Assembly: GCA_934615235.1 (NCBI GenBank)
Contig: CAKTTL010000017.1
Location: 1 to 39,914, forward strand
Direction of reading: 5' to 3'
DNA from: an uncultured Clostridia bacterium
GTDB lineage: Bacteria; Bacillota; Clostridia; Christensenellales; Aristaeellaceae
Length of the DNA stretch: 39,914 nt
Shown: positions 32,491-39,914 of the stretch, piece after piece
How the letters are laid out: every line of letters starts with the position of its first letter
Position numbering within the stretch: the stretch's first letter is position 1
The notes under the pieces: model-generated
Database searches by the model: none
The model's input: only the letters and a program-made list of their open reading frames with translations
Told to the model about the DNA's origin: nothing
Translations under genes and position numbers: made by a program

Positions 32491-32591
32491 CCATCCGCCC
32501 CGCCCTCTGCGGGGCGGATGGGGAAAAAGCGGCTTTCTTCGGAGGGGGCGCGGGGGAACCCTTCTTTCTGGAGAAAGCAGGGTTCCCCCGC
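32491..32591 (+). repeat. Two-hairpin palindromic repeat, copy E
   Basis: Hairpin 1: 32491-32503 with 32509-32521 (13 perfect pairs, 5-base loop). Core GCGGCTTTCTTC at 32529-32540. Hairpin 2: 32550-32568 with 32573-32591 (19 pairs with a single A-to-C mismatch in the right arm, loop TGGA). Hairpin 2 is 18 bases from the cysK stop, so on the cysK transcript the order is again stop, hairpin 2, core, hairpin 1. Confidence 0.9.
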
Positions 32592-32609
32592 AAAACTCGT
32601 TTCATCACC

Positions 32610-33542
32610 CTACGCCGCAAACATCTCGGTCGATAAATACCGGTCGCCCGTGTCGGGCAGGAGAACGACGATGGTCTTGCCCGCGCTTTCGGGGCGCTGG
32701 GCGACTTGGATGGCCGCGCAGACGGCTGCGCCGGAGCTGATGCCGACCAGCACGCCCTCGTGGCGGCCGATGATGCGTCCGGTTTCAAACGCGTCGTCGT
32801 TTTCGATGGGAATGATTTCGTCGTAAACGGTCGTGTCCAGAATGTCCGGCACAAAGCCCGCGCCAATGCCCTGAATCTTGTGCGCGCCCGCAACGCCCCT
32901 GGAGAGGACGGGGGAGGACGCAGGCTCGACGGCAACAACCTTCACGCCGGGGATTTTCTCTTTCAGATATTTGCCCGTGCCCGTCACCGTGCCGCCCGTG
33001 CCGACGCCGGCGACGAAAAAGTCGACCTTGCCGTCCGTGTCGCGGTAGATTTCCGGGCCGGTGGTGTTGTAGTGCGCGGCAACGTTGGCGGGATTGACAA
33101 ACTGGCCGGGGATGAAGCTGTTCGGGATTTCCTTCGCCAGTTCGTCGGTTTTGGCGATGGCGCCCTTCATGCCCTTCGCGCCTTCGGTGAGCACAAGCTC
33201 CGCGCCATAGGCGCGCATGAGCTTGCGGCGCTCGACGGACATGGTTTCCGGCATGACGATGATGATACGGTAGCCGCGAGCCGCCGCGATGGACGCAAGG
33301 CCGATGCCCGTGTTGCCGCTCGTCGGCTCGATGATGACGGAATCGGGCTTGAGCACGCCGCGCGCTTCCGCGTCGTCGAGCATCGCGCGGGCAACGCGAT
33401 CCTTCACCGACCCGGCGGGGTTGAAATATTCCAGCTTCGCCAGCAGCGTCGCCTGCAGACCGAATTCTTTTTCAATATGCTTCAGTTCGAGCAGCGGCGT
33501 GTTGCCGACAAGCTCGTCAACGGAACGATAAATTTTCGCCAT
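32610..33542 (-). CDS. cysK: Cysteine synthase A (O-acetylserine sulfhydrylase)
   Basis: 310 residues. It is a PLP enzyme that makes cysteine from O-acetylserine and sulfide. The PLP lysine is Lys47 in NPAGSVKDRVA, the substrate loop is TSGNTGIG (74-81), and the phosphate-binding glycines are in GVGTGGTVTGTG. PLOS SGAA appears as VGISSGAAV. The C-terminus ends DTGDRYLSTEMF, typical of CysK. A promoter and a dyad at its start point suggest repression by an Rrf2/CymR-type regulator. Confidence 0.95.
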   Translation of the reverse strand: MAKIYRSVDELVGNTPLLELKHIEKEFGLQATLLAKLEYFNPAGSVKDRVARAMLDDAEARGVLKPDSVIIEPTSGNTGIGLASIAAARGYRIIIVMPETMSVERRKLMRAYGAELVLTEGAKGMKGAIAKTDELAKEIPNSFIPGQFVNPANVAAHYNTTGPEIYRDTDGKVDFFVAGVGTGGTVTGTGKYLKEKIPGVKVVAVEPASSPVLSRGVAGAHKIQGIGAGFVPDILDTTVYDEIIPIENDDAFETGRIIGRHEGVLVGISSGAAVCAAIQVAQRPESAGKTIVVLLPDTGDRYLSTEMFAA

Positions 33543-33570
33543 TGCGACGCCCCCTATACGGTTGATTACC

Positions 33571-33587
33571 TACCAAACAAATGGGTA
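33571..33587 (-). promoter_or_regulatory. Putative operator dyad at the cysK start site
   Basis: An inverted repeat TACC-N9-GGTA (33571-33574 and 33584-33587) covers roughly +1 to +17 of the cysK transcript. Similar short dyads are bound by Rrf2-family cysteine regulators such as CymR, but I assign this from position and symmetry only. Confidence 0.45.
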
Positions 33588-33593
33588 TGCGCT

Positions 33594-33622
33594 ATTATAA
33601 TGCCGCTTTGCGGCGCTGTCAA
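33594..33622 (-). promoter_or_regulatory. cysK promoter
   Basis: On the minus strand consensus TTGACA (33617-33622) and TATAAT (33594-33599) are 17 bases apart. The spacer holds a small GCCGC/GCGGC dyad. The -35 lies only 8 bases past the topB stop. Confidence 0.88.
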
Positions 33623-33629
33623 CAGCGAA

Positions 33630-35729
33630 TTAAGCCCGCCTCGGCTCGAACGAAACGCTTCCGCCCGAAAGCCTGAGCACGCCCGTGCTGCCGCGCAGCT
33701 CCGGCGTTTTCAAAAGCAGGCGGATCAGCTTTTCGTTCAGCTCCGGCCCGCCGGCGCGCGCGACGCAGTCCTTCCAGATTTTCAGGGCGCAGCCGTCTTT
33801 CCAGCGGGAGCAGTAAAACGCTTTGCTGTTCTCCAGCACGTCGCCCTTGCCGCAGAGAGGACATTTGCCAAGCGATGGAACGGCTTTTCGGGCGGCTCCG
33901 CCGCGCCTTGCGCGCCGCTCCTCCGGCTCGAAGGGTACGTCCGGCGCCTTTTTCGCGCTTTCGACAAGGGACGCGCTCAGGCGGCGGATGCCCTCGAGGA
34001 AGCGGGCGGGATCCATCTGGTTTTCGGCGATGCCGGCGAGCGCCTTTTCCCAGCGGCCCGTCGTTTCGGCGGAGGCGATGTCGTCCGGCACGGCTTCGAT
34101 CAGCCGCACGCCCTTGTCGGTCGCGTTCAGCGCGCGCCCTTTCCGCTCGGCGTAGCCGACCTGCAAAAGCCGTTCGAGAATCGCCGCGCGGGTCGCGGGC
34201 GTGCCCAGTCCGGAATCCTTCATCGACTCGCGCAGGTCGTCGTCTTCGATGTCGCGCCCGGCGTGCTCCATGGCGTTGAGCAGGCTCGCGTCGGTGTGCG
34301 GCGCGGGCGGCTTTGTCTTGTCAGCCTTGACGCGCGTCTTTTCGCATTTGCGTGCGTCGCCTTCGGAAAGGGGCGGCAGCGGCGGCTCTTCCTTTTCGGC
34401 CTTTTCCTCGGCTTTGTCCTTGAGCCCGGCGAGCGTTTCCCGCCAGCCCTTCTGCCGGATTTCGCGGCCGACGCTCTCGAACAGCTCGCCTTCGCAGCGC
34501 GTCCAGACCTGCGTGCGGTCGTAGATGAACTCCGGATAAAACACCGCCAGCATTCGGCGGATGACAAGATCGAGCAGATTGCGCTCGTCCGGCGGGAGCT
34601 TCTCCGGGTCGAACGGCCGGCCGGTCGTGATCAGCGCGTGGTGGTCGGAAACCTTGCTCGCGTCGAACACGCGCTTGGAGACGGGCAGCGGTTTGGAAAG
34701 CAGCGGCGCTTTGAGCGCGCCGTATTTTTCCGGCAAACGCTCGATGGCCTGCTTCGCTTTGCCTGTCATGTCGGGCGTGAGGCAGCGGCTGTCCGTGCGG
34801 GGGTAGGTGAGGAGCTTGCGCTCTTCGTACAGCTTCTGCGCCACGTCGAGCGTCTTTTTTGCGGTAAAGCCGAGCAGACGGTTCGCGTCGCGCTGCAGGC
34901 TCGTCAGGTCGTAAAGCCTGGGCGAAAGCTCGCGCTTCGTTTCGCGCAGGATGCGCTCGACGCGGGCGGGCTTGCCCTTCACTTTTGCTGCGATGGCTTC
35001 CGCCTGTGCGCCGTCGGTCAGCTTTTTTTCCTTTGTCTGTTCGTTGAGCCACTGGCCCTCGTAATCGCCGAAGGACGCGGTCAGCGTCCAGTAATCCTTC
35101 GGCGTGAAGGCTTCGATTTCGCGCCGCCGCCGAACGAGCAGCGCCAGCGTCGGCGTCTGCACGCGGCCGATGGAAAGCAGCACGCCGTAGCGCAGTGTAA
35201 ACGCGCGGCTGGCGTTCATGCCGACAAGCCAGTCGGCTTCGCTGCGGCAGCGCGCGCTGCGATAGAGCGCGTCGTAGTCGGCTATCGGCTTCATCGCGGC
35301 GAAACCGTCGCGGATGGATTCGTCCGTCATGCTGGAAATCCACAGCCTGCGCACCGGTTTTTTGCAGGCCGCCATCTGGTAGATGTTGCGGAAAATCAGC
35401 TCGCCCTCGCGTCCTGCGTCCGTCGCGCAGACGATGCCCGCACATTCCTTGTCCGCCATCAACTTTTTGAGGACGTTGTATTGCTTTTTTGTCTTGGGCA
35501 GCACTTTTAGCGGCAGCGTTTCGGGCAGGATGGGCAGATCCTCCGCGCGCCAGCGCTTCCATTTTTCATCGATTTCCTCTGGCTCGCAAAGCGAGACCAG
35601 GTGCCCCAGCGCCCAGCTGACGCGCCATTCGCCGCCCTGATACCAGGCTTCGCCCTTTTCGCGGCAGCCCAGCACGCGCGCCAGATCGCGCGCGACGGAC
35701 GGCTTTTCGGCGATAACAAGCGTATGCAT
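33630..35729 (-). CDS. topB: DNA topoisomerase III
   Basis: 699 residues. Type IA topoisomerase that passes single strands and resolves replication intermediates. The Toprim domain has IAEKPSVAR (6-14) and DAGREGE (104-110). The active-site tyrosine is Tyr309 in LLTYPRTDSR. VGMNASRAFT and LSIGRVQTPTLAL are family blocks. A basic Lys/Glu-rich insert (about 430-480) and one C-terminal zinc-finger-like unit (CPLCGKGDVLENSKAFYC, then Cys at KDGC) follow. The ATG overlaps the PBP stop as TGATG, so translation is coupled. Confidence 0.95.
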   Translation of the reverse strand: MHTLVIAEKPSVARDLARVLGCREKGEAWYQGGEWRVSWALGHLVSLCEPEEIDEKWKRWRAEDLPILPETLPLKVLPKTKKQYNVLKKLMADKECAGIVCATDAGREGELIFRNIYQMAACKKPVRRLWISSMTDESIRDGFAAMKPIADYDALYRSARCRSEADWLVGMNASRAFTLRYGVLLSIGRVQTPTLALLVRRRREIEAFTPKDYWTLTASFGDYEGQWLNEQTKEKKLTDGAQAEAIAAKVKGKPARVERILRETKRELSPRLYDLTSLQRDANRLLGFTAKKTLDVAQKLYEERKLLTYPRTDSRCLTPDMTGKAKQAIERLPEKYGALKAPLLSKPLPVSKRVFDASKVSDHHALITTGRPFDPEKLPPDERNLLDLVIRRMLAVFYPEFIYDRTQVWTRCEGELFESVGREIRQKGWRETLAGLKDKAEEKAEKEEPPLPPLSEGDARKCEKTRVKADKTKPPAPHTDASLLNAMEHAGRDIEDDDLRESMKDSGLGTPATRAAILERLLQVGYAERKGRALNATDKGVRLIEAVPDDIASAETTGRWEKALAGIAENQMDPARFLEGIRRLSASLVESAKKAPDVPFEPEERRARRGGAARKAVPSLGKCPLCGKGDVLENSKAFYCSRWKDGCALKIWKDCVARAGGPELNEKLIRLLLKTPELRGSTGVLRLSGGSVSFEPRRA

Positions 35730-38449
35730 CAGCCCTGCGCCCCCGTATCCTGCGCGCCGAAAAGCTGCAGCGAATAGCGCAGATCGCTCATTGCCTGTTC
35801 AATGCCGGAATAGCTGTCGATCGCCTGCTCAAGCTGGCGGATGCAGTAGGAAACGGAAACGTAATCGCTTTGCGAAATGCTGGAGCCGTAGGTCGTCAGC
35901 ATCGAGTAGGCCTGTTCCAGCAGCGCGCGCGCTTCGCCGACCACGTCGCTCGACTGGTAAAGCTCCTGCTCCTGCTGCCAGACGGCGCTGTGCGCCGTAC
36001 AGGTGCAGGCGGCGATGAGCTGCTCGTTGTACGCGTCGTCTTCCGTCAGCTTCAGCGCGGCGAATTCGCCCAGATATTCCTGCATCACGCTCGAATACTG
36101 ATCGATGTAATCATACAGCGGATGGCCGATGGGGATGATTACGGCGCTCTGCGAGACGACGTTGGGGCAGAACTCGGTGGCCAGCAGGCCGGTATCGGCG
36201 CAGAGGGAGAGCTGCTGGTGCATGTTGCAGTATTCGGTCGGCACGCTCTCGGGCGCCCAGTAATCGGTGACAATGTTATGCCCTTTTACATCGGAGGCGC
36301 AGGCGTTCGTGGCGAGCATGCCGCTCACGCCGCACGTCGTCACGCGCACCAGGCCGAGCTCCTCGGCCGATTTCTGGATAATATCCTTATCCTCGAGCGC
36401 CTTGGCCGTATGAATGCGCTCCATGATTGCCTGCCACAGCGGCGCGGCGTAGTTGCCGCCCGTCGCCTTGGAAGAGAGCGCCTTGTAGTTGTCGTGGCCG
36501 ATCCAGACGGAACCGGAATACCAGCCCGTAAGGCCGGTGAAGGTTACGCCGCGGTAATCGCTGTTGGTGCCGGTTTTGCCGGCGACGGTCTGGCCCTTGA
36601 TTTTCGCGGCCGTGCCTGTGCCGGAAGCGACGGCTTCCTTCATCATGTCGATGGTGAGCCAGGCGGTGCTTTCCTTGAAGACGATGCTCTTTTTCTGCGT
36701 CGTGCGGCGGTCGACGATGACGTTGCCGTCGCTGTCCTCAATGCGGCTGAAGGAGATCGGCTCCTGATAGATGCCGCCGTTGCCGAGCGTGCCGAAGGCG
36801 ACGGACATCTGCACCGGCGTGATGCCGGAAGAGCCGAGCGCCAGGCCGAACGGGGTCGCGTTGATATTCGCGTCGTCCACGCCCATCCGGCGCAGGAATT
36901 CGACGGAGTTTTCCACGCCGACGTAGTTCATCAGCGTCTGCGCGGCGGAAATGTTGTAGCTCTTTTTAATCGACTGCCGCAGCGTCGTCGGGCCGGTGAA
37001 GCTGGAGCCGCCGTAGTTGGAGGGATAGTATTCCTTGCCGTCGCCGTTGGTGTAGCCGTGGATGGGCACGGGCATGTTGTAGGCGATCGTGGCGGGGCTG
37101 CAGCCGAGCTCGATGGCCGGAGCGTAGACGGCGATGGGCTTGATGGCCGAGCCGACGGGCATGGTCATGTCGGTGGCGCGGTTGAGCGTTTTGCGCGCCG
37201 TGGGCGCGGTGCGTCCGCCGACGACGGCCTTCAGTTCGCCCGTGCGGTAATCAAGCACGACGGCGGCTGCCTGCGGCTGGATAAGCTCGGTGTACGTGCC
37301 GTCCGTGTTGCGCTGGCGGTACATGGAGTCGCTCGGATCGCGCATGAGGGGATAGTTATCCCAGTTTTTCAGCGTATCCTCGACGATTTTCTGAATTTCG
37401 GTATCCAGGCACATATAGACGTGGTAGCCGCCCGTGCGCAGCCTGTTTTCCATCAGCGCGCGGTTGACGGCGGTGTTCTCCAGCGAGTTCAGTTCGAGCA
37501 GCGTGTTGATCACGTCCTGCACGGCGTATTCGACGTAGTACGGGTATTCGTACATGTTCGCGGCGCTGTTGGGCGCTTCCTCAAGGACGCGCGCCGTGTT
37601 ATGATCGAGCGCGGTCTGATATTCGTCGTAGGTGATGAACTGGTTTTCGTACATCTGCCGGAGGGCGTAATCCGCGCGCGTATCGATCACCTCGGGCGTT
37701 TCGCGGGTGTAGTAGTTGCGGCGCGGGTTGTAGTAGTACGGGCTGCGGGCGAGACCGGCGAGCATCGCGCATTCGCGCAGGGAAAGCTCGCTCAGATCCT
37801 TGCCGAAATAGCCCATCGCGGCGGTTTTCACGCCGTAATAGCTTTCGCCCAGATAAATGGTGTTGAGGTAGCTTTCGAGAATTTCGTCCTTGGTGTAGAT
37901 TTTCTCCAGCTGCATGGCGAGATAAGCTTCCTGGATTTTGCGCTTGTAGCTCTGCTCGTCGGAGAGGACGCTGTTTTTGATCAGCTGCTGCGTGATCGTC
38001 GAACCGCCCTGCACGCTGGAGGACATCAGGTTTGAAACGAACGCGCCGACGATGCGCTTGGCGTCGATGCCGTTATGCGTGTAAAACCGCGCGTCTTCGA
38101 CGGCGACGAAAGCGTGCTGAAGGTTTTTCGGGATTTCGTCGATGGAAACCATGACGCGGTCCTCGGAACCTTTATAGTCGGTGACCATATTGCCGTTCGC
38201 GTCGTAGAAAAACGAGGTTTCGGCCTGCTCGTCGATGACGGCGAGGTCGAGCTCGGGCGCGGTTTCGGTGTACGCCTTGACGATGCCCAGCACCGTCCCG
38301 CCCGCGGCCACGCAGACGATCAGCGCCAGCAGCGCGAAAAGGCGCACCGAGCACACCAGCGTGCTGACGAGGAAATTCGGCTTGCGGTTTCTGGGCTTGA
38401 AGATGCTTCTTTTGCGTACCGGCGGATCGATTCTATCTTCTTTGCGCAT
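35729..38449 (-). CDS. Class A penicillin-binding protein with Cys-rich C-terminal extension
   Basis: 906 residues. A basic cytoplasmic tail leads to one transmembrane helix (about 28-58). The GT51 glycosyltransferase domain (about 80-260) has the catalytic EDARFYTHNGID (Glu118). The transpeptidase domain has the serine box SAIK (Ser434-Lys437), the second box SYN (497-499) and KTGT (625-628). After about residue 700 comes an unusual extension with at least nine cysteines (CGVSG..., ACASD, EYCN, SLCAD, EFCPN, CTCTAH) and a helical Gln/Ser/Tyr-rich end. It polymerises and crosslinks peptidoglycan at the outer membrane face. GGGAGG precedes the ATG. Confidence 0.94.
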   Translation of the reverse strand: MRKEDRIDPPVRKRSIFKPRNRKPNFLVSTLVCSVRLFALLALIVCVAAGGTVLGIVKAYTETAPELDLAVIDEQAETSFFYDANGNMVTDYKGSEDRVMVSIDEIPKNLQHAFVAVEDARFYTHNGIDAKRIVGAFVSNLMSSSVQGGSTITQQLIKNSVLSDEQSYKRKIQEAYLAMQLEKIYTKDEILESYLNTIYLGESYYGVKTAAMGYFGKDLSELSLRECAMLAGLARSPYYYNPRRNYYTRETPEVIDTRADYALRQMYENQFITYDEYQTALDHNTARVLEEAPNSAANMYEYPYYVEYAVQDVINTLLELNSLENTAVNRALMENRLRTGGYHVYMCLDTEIQKIVEDTLKNWDNYPLMRDPSDSMYRQRNTDGTYTELIQPQAAAVVLDYRTGELKAVVGGRTAPTARKTLNRATDMTMPVGSAIKPIAVYAPAIELGCSPATIAYNMPVPIHGYTNGDGKEYYPSNYGGSSFTGPTTLRQSIKKSYNISAAQTLMNYVGVENSVEFLRRMGVDDANINATPFGLALGSSGITPVQMSVAFGTLGNGGIYQEPISFSRIEDSDGNVIVDRRTTQKKSIVFKESTAWLTIDMMKEAVASGTGTAAKIKGQTVAGKTGTNSDYRGVTFTGLTGWYSGSVWIGHDNYKALSSKATGGNYAAPLWQAIMERIHTAKALEDKDIIQKSAEELGLVRVTTCGVSGMLATNACASDVKGHNIVTDYWAPESVPTEYCNMHQQLSLCADTGLLATEFCPNVVSQSAVIIPIGHPLYDYIDQYSSVMQEYLGEFAALKLTEDDAYNEQLIAACTCTAHSAVWQQEQELYQSSDVVGEARALLEQAYSMLTTYGSSISQSDYVSVSYCIRQLEQAIDSYSGIEQAMSDLRYSLQLFGAQDTGAQG

Positions 38450-38636
38450 GCGCGCCTCCCGTAAATCATATTCTCATTTGCGGCTTCCCGCGTGGAAAAC
38501 GTAAACTTCTCCTTATTTAACGATTCGACGCGGGGTTTTATTTCCCTGCCGCGGGCGGTTTGGGCGGGGAAGTTTCGGACGCGGGCGTTTCACCTTTACT
38601 TTTTCGCCGCATATGCTGGGAGGGGAGGTGGAGCGC

Positions 38637-39914
38637 ATGCAGATGCTCCGGGTTGAAGGCGGGCGGCGGCTGATGGGAAATATGCGCGCGATGCGCGCCA
38701 AAAACGCTGTGCTGCCCATTCTGGCGGCCTCTCTTCTGACGGACGAAAAGACGACGGTCGAAGGCGCGCCGCGCATTGACGACGTTCGCCATATGCTCGA
38801 TATTCTGCGCACGCTTGGCTGCACGGCGGAATGGAGCGGGGAGGGCGTAACCATCGACGCGGCGAATCTGCGCGACGCGGCGCTGCCGGATGCGCTCGCC
38901 AAGACGCTGCGCTCGTCGATTTTTCTGATGGGTCCGCTGCTGGGGCGGCTGCGCCGCGCGGCGGTTACATACCCGGGCGGGTGCGAGATCGGGCTGCGGC
39001 CGATCGACCTGCACCTGCAGGGGCTGCGCGCGCTGGGCGTAACCATTCGCGAGGAAGGCGGGCTGATCCTGTGCGACGGCAGCGCGATGCGCGGCGGCAG
39101 CGTACACTTCGATTATCCCAGCGTGGGCGCGACGGAGAACGTGATGCTCGCGGCCGTTCTCGCCCCGGGAACGACGGTGATCCACAACGCGGCGCGCGAA
39201 CCGGAGATCGCCGATCTTGCCCGGTGCGTCAACGCTATGGGCGGACGCGTGCGCGGCGCGGGCACGCAGACAATCGAGATCGAAGGCGTGAAAGCGCTGC
39301 ACGGCGTTTCCTTCCGCCCCATCCCGGACAGAATCGTCGCGGGGACGTATCTGGCGGCGTTTGCCGCGACGGGCGGCGAAGGCGTCGTCACGGACGTATG
39401 CCCGGATGAAATGACGGCTGTTCTGGAAGCGCTGCGCGAGATGGGCTGCCGGCTCTTCCTTTTCCCCGACCGTATCGCCATCGAAGCGCCGAGGCGGCTG
39501 GCCGCTTTCCGCTCGCTGCAGACCTCGCCGCATCCGGGATTCCCGACCGATATGCAGGCGCAGATGCTTGCGCTGGCCGCCCGCGCCCGCGGCACGAGCG
39601 TGCTCGCCGAGAACGTTTTCGAAAACCGCTTCAATCATGTGCCCGATCTGTGCCGCATGGGCGCGGACATTATCGTCAGCGGCCGCGTCGCTATCGTGCG
39701 CGGCGTACGGGCGCTGCACGGCGCGCACGTGACGGCGCACGATTTGCGCGGCGGCGCGGCGCTCGTCCTGGCCGCCCTCGGCGCAGAGGGCGAAACCCTC
39801 GTTGAAGAACCCGCGCACATCGACCGCGGCTACGAATCGCTTGAGCGCGAGCTGAACGCCGTCGGAGCGAAGGTGACGAGGGTGGGGGGAGAGGGGACGG
39901 GGGGGGGGGGGGGG
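38637..39914 (+). CDS. murA: UDP-N-acetylglucosamine 1-carboxyvinyltransferase, cut by the window end
   Basis: About 426 codons without a stop; the gene runs off the edge. MurA transfers enolpyruvate to UDP-GlcNAc as the first committed step of peptidoglycan synthesis. Visible residues are Lys22-Asn23 in AKNAVLPILAA, the loop Cys116 in YPGGCEIGLRPIDLH (the fosfomycin target cysteine) and the catalytic Asp in FPTDMQAQM. ENVFENRFNHVPDL is the next signature. AGGGGAGG precedes the ATG. The usual SGAKN reads MRAKN. The last dozen codons turn into poly-glycine from a G-run that looks artefactual, so the natural C-terminus, normally just after GAKV, is missing or distorted. Confidence 0.92.
   Translation, partial: MQMLRVEGGRRLMGNMRAMRAKNAVLPILAASLLTDEKTTVEGAPRIDDVRHMLDILRTLGCTAEWSGEGVTIDAANLRDAALPDALAKTLRSSIFLMGPLLGRLRRAAVTYPGGCEIGLRPIDLHLQGLRALGVTIREEGGLILCDGSAMRGGSVHFDYPSVGATENVMLAAVLAPGTTVIHNAAREPEIADLARCVNAMGGRVRGAGTQTIEIEGVKALHGVSFRPIPDRIVAGTYLAAFAATGGEGVVTDVCPDEMTAVLEALREMGCRLFLFPDRIAIEAPRRLAAFRSLQTSPHPGFPTDMQAQMLALAARARGTSVLAENVFENRFNHVPDLCRMGADIIVSGRVAIVRGVRALHGAHVTAHDLRGGAALVLAALGAEGETLVEEPAHIDRGYESLERELNAVGAKVTRVGGEGTGGGGG

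Noticed and set aside
32706..35510. A 934-residue open frame on the plus strand opposite cysK and topB
   Set aside because: It is antisense to two clearly recognised genes, is rich in Arg, Ala, His and Gly in the way GC-rich shadow frames are, and shows no family motif.
35870..38035. A 721-residue plus-strand frame opposite the class A PBP
   Set aside because: It is a mirror frame of a verified gene, low-complexity in Val, Gly and Arg, with no motif.
1..39914. CRISPR arrays, tRNA or rRNA genes, insertion sequences, prophage genes or attachment sites
   Set aside because: I looked for regular short repeats, cloverleaf-type ends, transposase or integrase motifs and phage genes and found none; the repeated hairpins are dispersed, not arrayed.

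Overview
The window looks like a chromosomal contig end from a GC-rich member of the Clostridia (Bacillota), probably a gut-type uncultured lineage. The evidence is the ylxM-ffh-rpsP-khpA-rimM-trmD order, a T-box leader on proS, an archaeal/eukaryotic-type ProRS, TTGACA/TATAAT-type promoters with strong GGAGG ribosome sites, and a class A PBP. I see no rRNA, tRNA, CRISPR array, insertion sequence or prophage. It reads mostly as ordinary chromosome, with one unusual layer: a family of large palindromic repeats.

Layout. 1-218: tail of an unidentified gene and a terminator. 219-4923 (minus): a three-gene overlapping operon of a PEMT/ICMT-like membrane protein, a GH3-family acyl-adenylating enzyme and a 7TM-GAF-GGDEF-HD-GYP signalling protein. 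5209-6201 (minus): aldo/keto reductase. 6356-8538: heptose activation pair (HddC-GmhB fusion, HddA). 8652-10022: flavoprotein. 10162-12752: two tandem CNNM/CorC transporters. 12864-14570: DUF1508 protein and two GNAT acetyltransferases. 14606-17673 (minus): chloramphenicol-acetyltransferase-like gene broken by one in-frame amber codon, aspartokinase, and a winged-helix AlkZ-like protein. 17801-19135: secreted CHAP amidase-like protein. 19350-22474: TtcA-like, HAD-thymidylate kinase fusion and MnmA. 22530-24245: T-box and proS. 24408-26404: two membrane-anchored HTH regulators with related outer domains. 26617-27597 (minus): pfkA. 27782-31377: SRP, S16 and tRNA modification operon. 31400-32425: GH29 fucosidase. 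32610-33542 (minus): cysK. 33630-38449 (minus): class A PBP and topoisomerase III. 38637 to end: murA, running into a poly-G end.

The most striking non-coding signal is a dispersed two-hairpin element present in six copies (5088-5195, 19149-19257, two head-to-head in 26426-26583, 30553-30619, 32491-32591). Each has a 12-base GCGGCTTTCTTC-like core and a 15-23 bp hairpin whose apex is TTCTTTC/GAAAGAA around a 4-base loop. The outer stem sequence differs from copy to copy, but both arms change together. Five of six copies place this hairpin directly behind a stop codon in a fixed orientation; the sixth sits inside the rimM-trmD operon.

Other points worth a look are the lipid/acyl-conjugation plus c-di-GMP operon, the HAD-Tmk fusion between two tRNA-thiolation genes, the HddC-GmhB fusion, a dyad operator at the cysK start site, and the paired HTH/ectodomain regulators.
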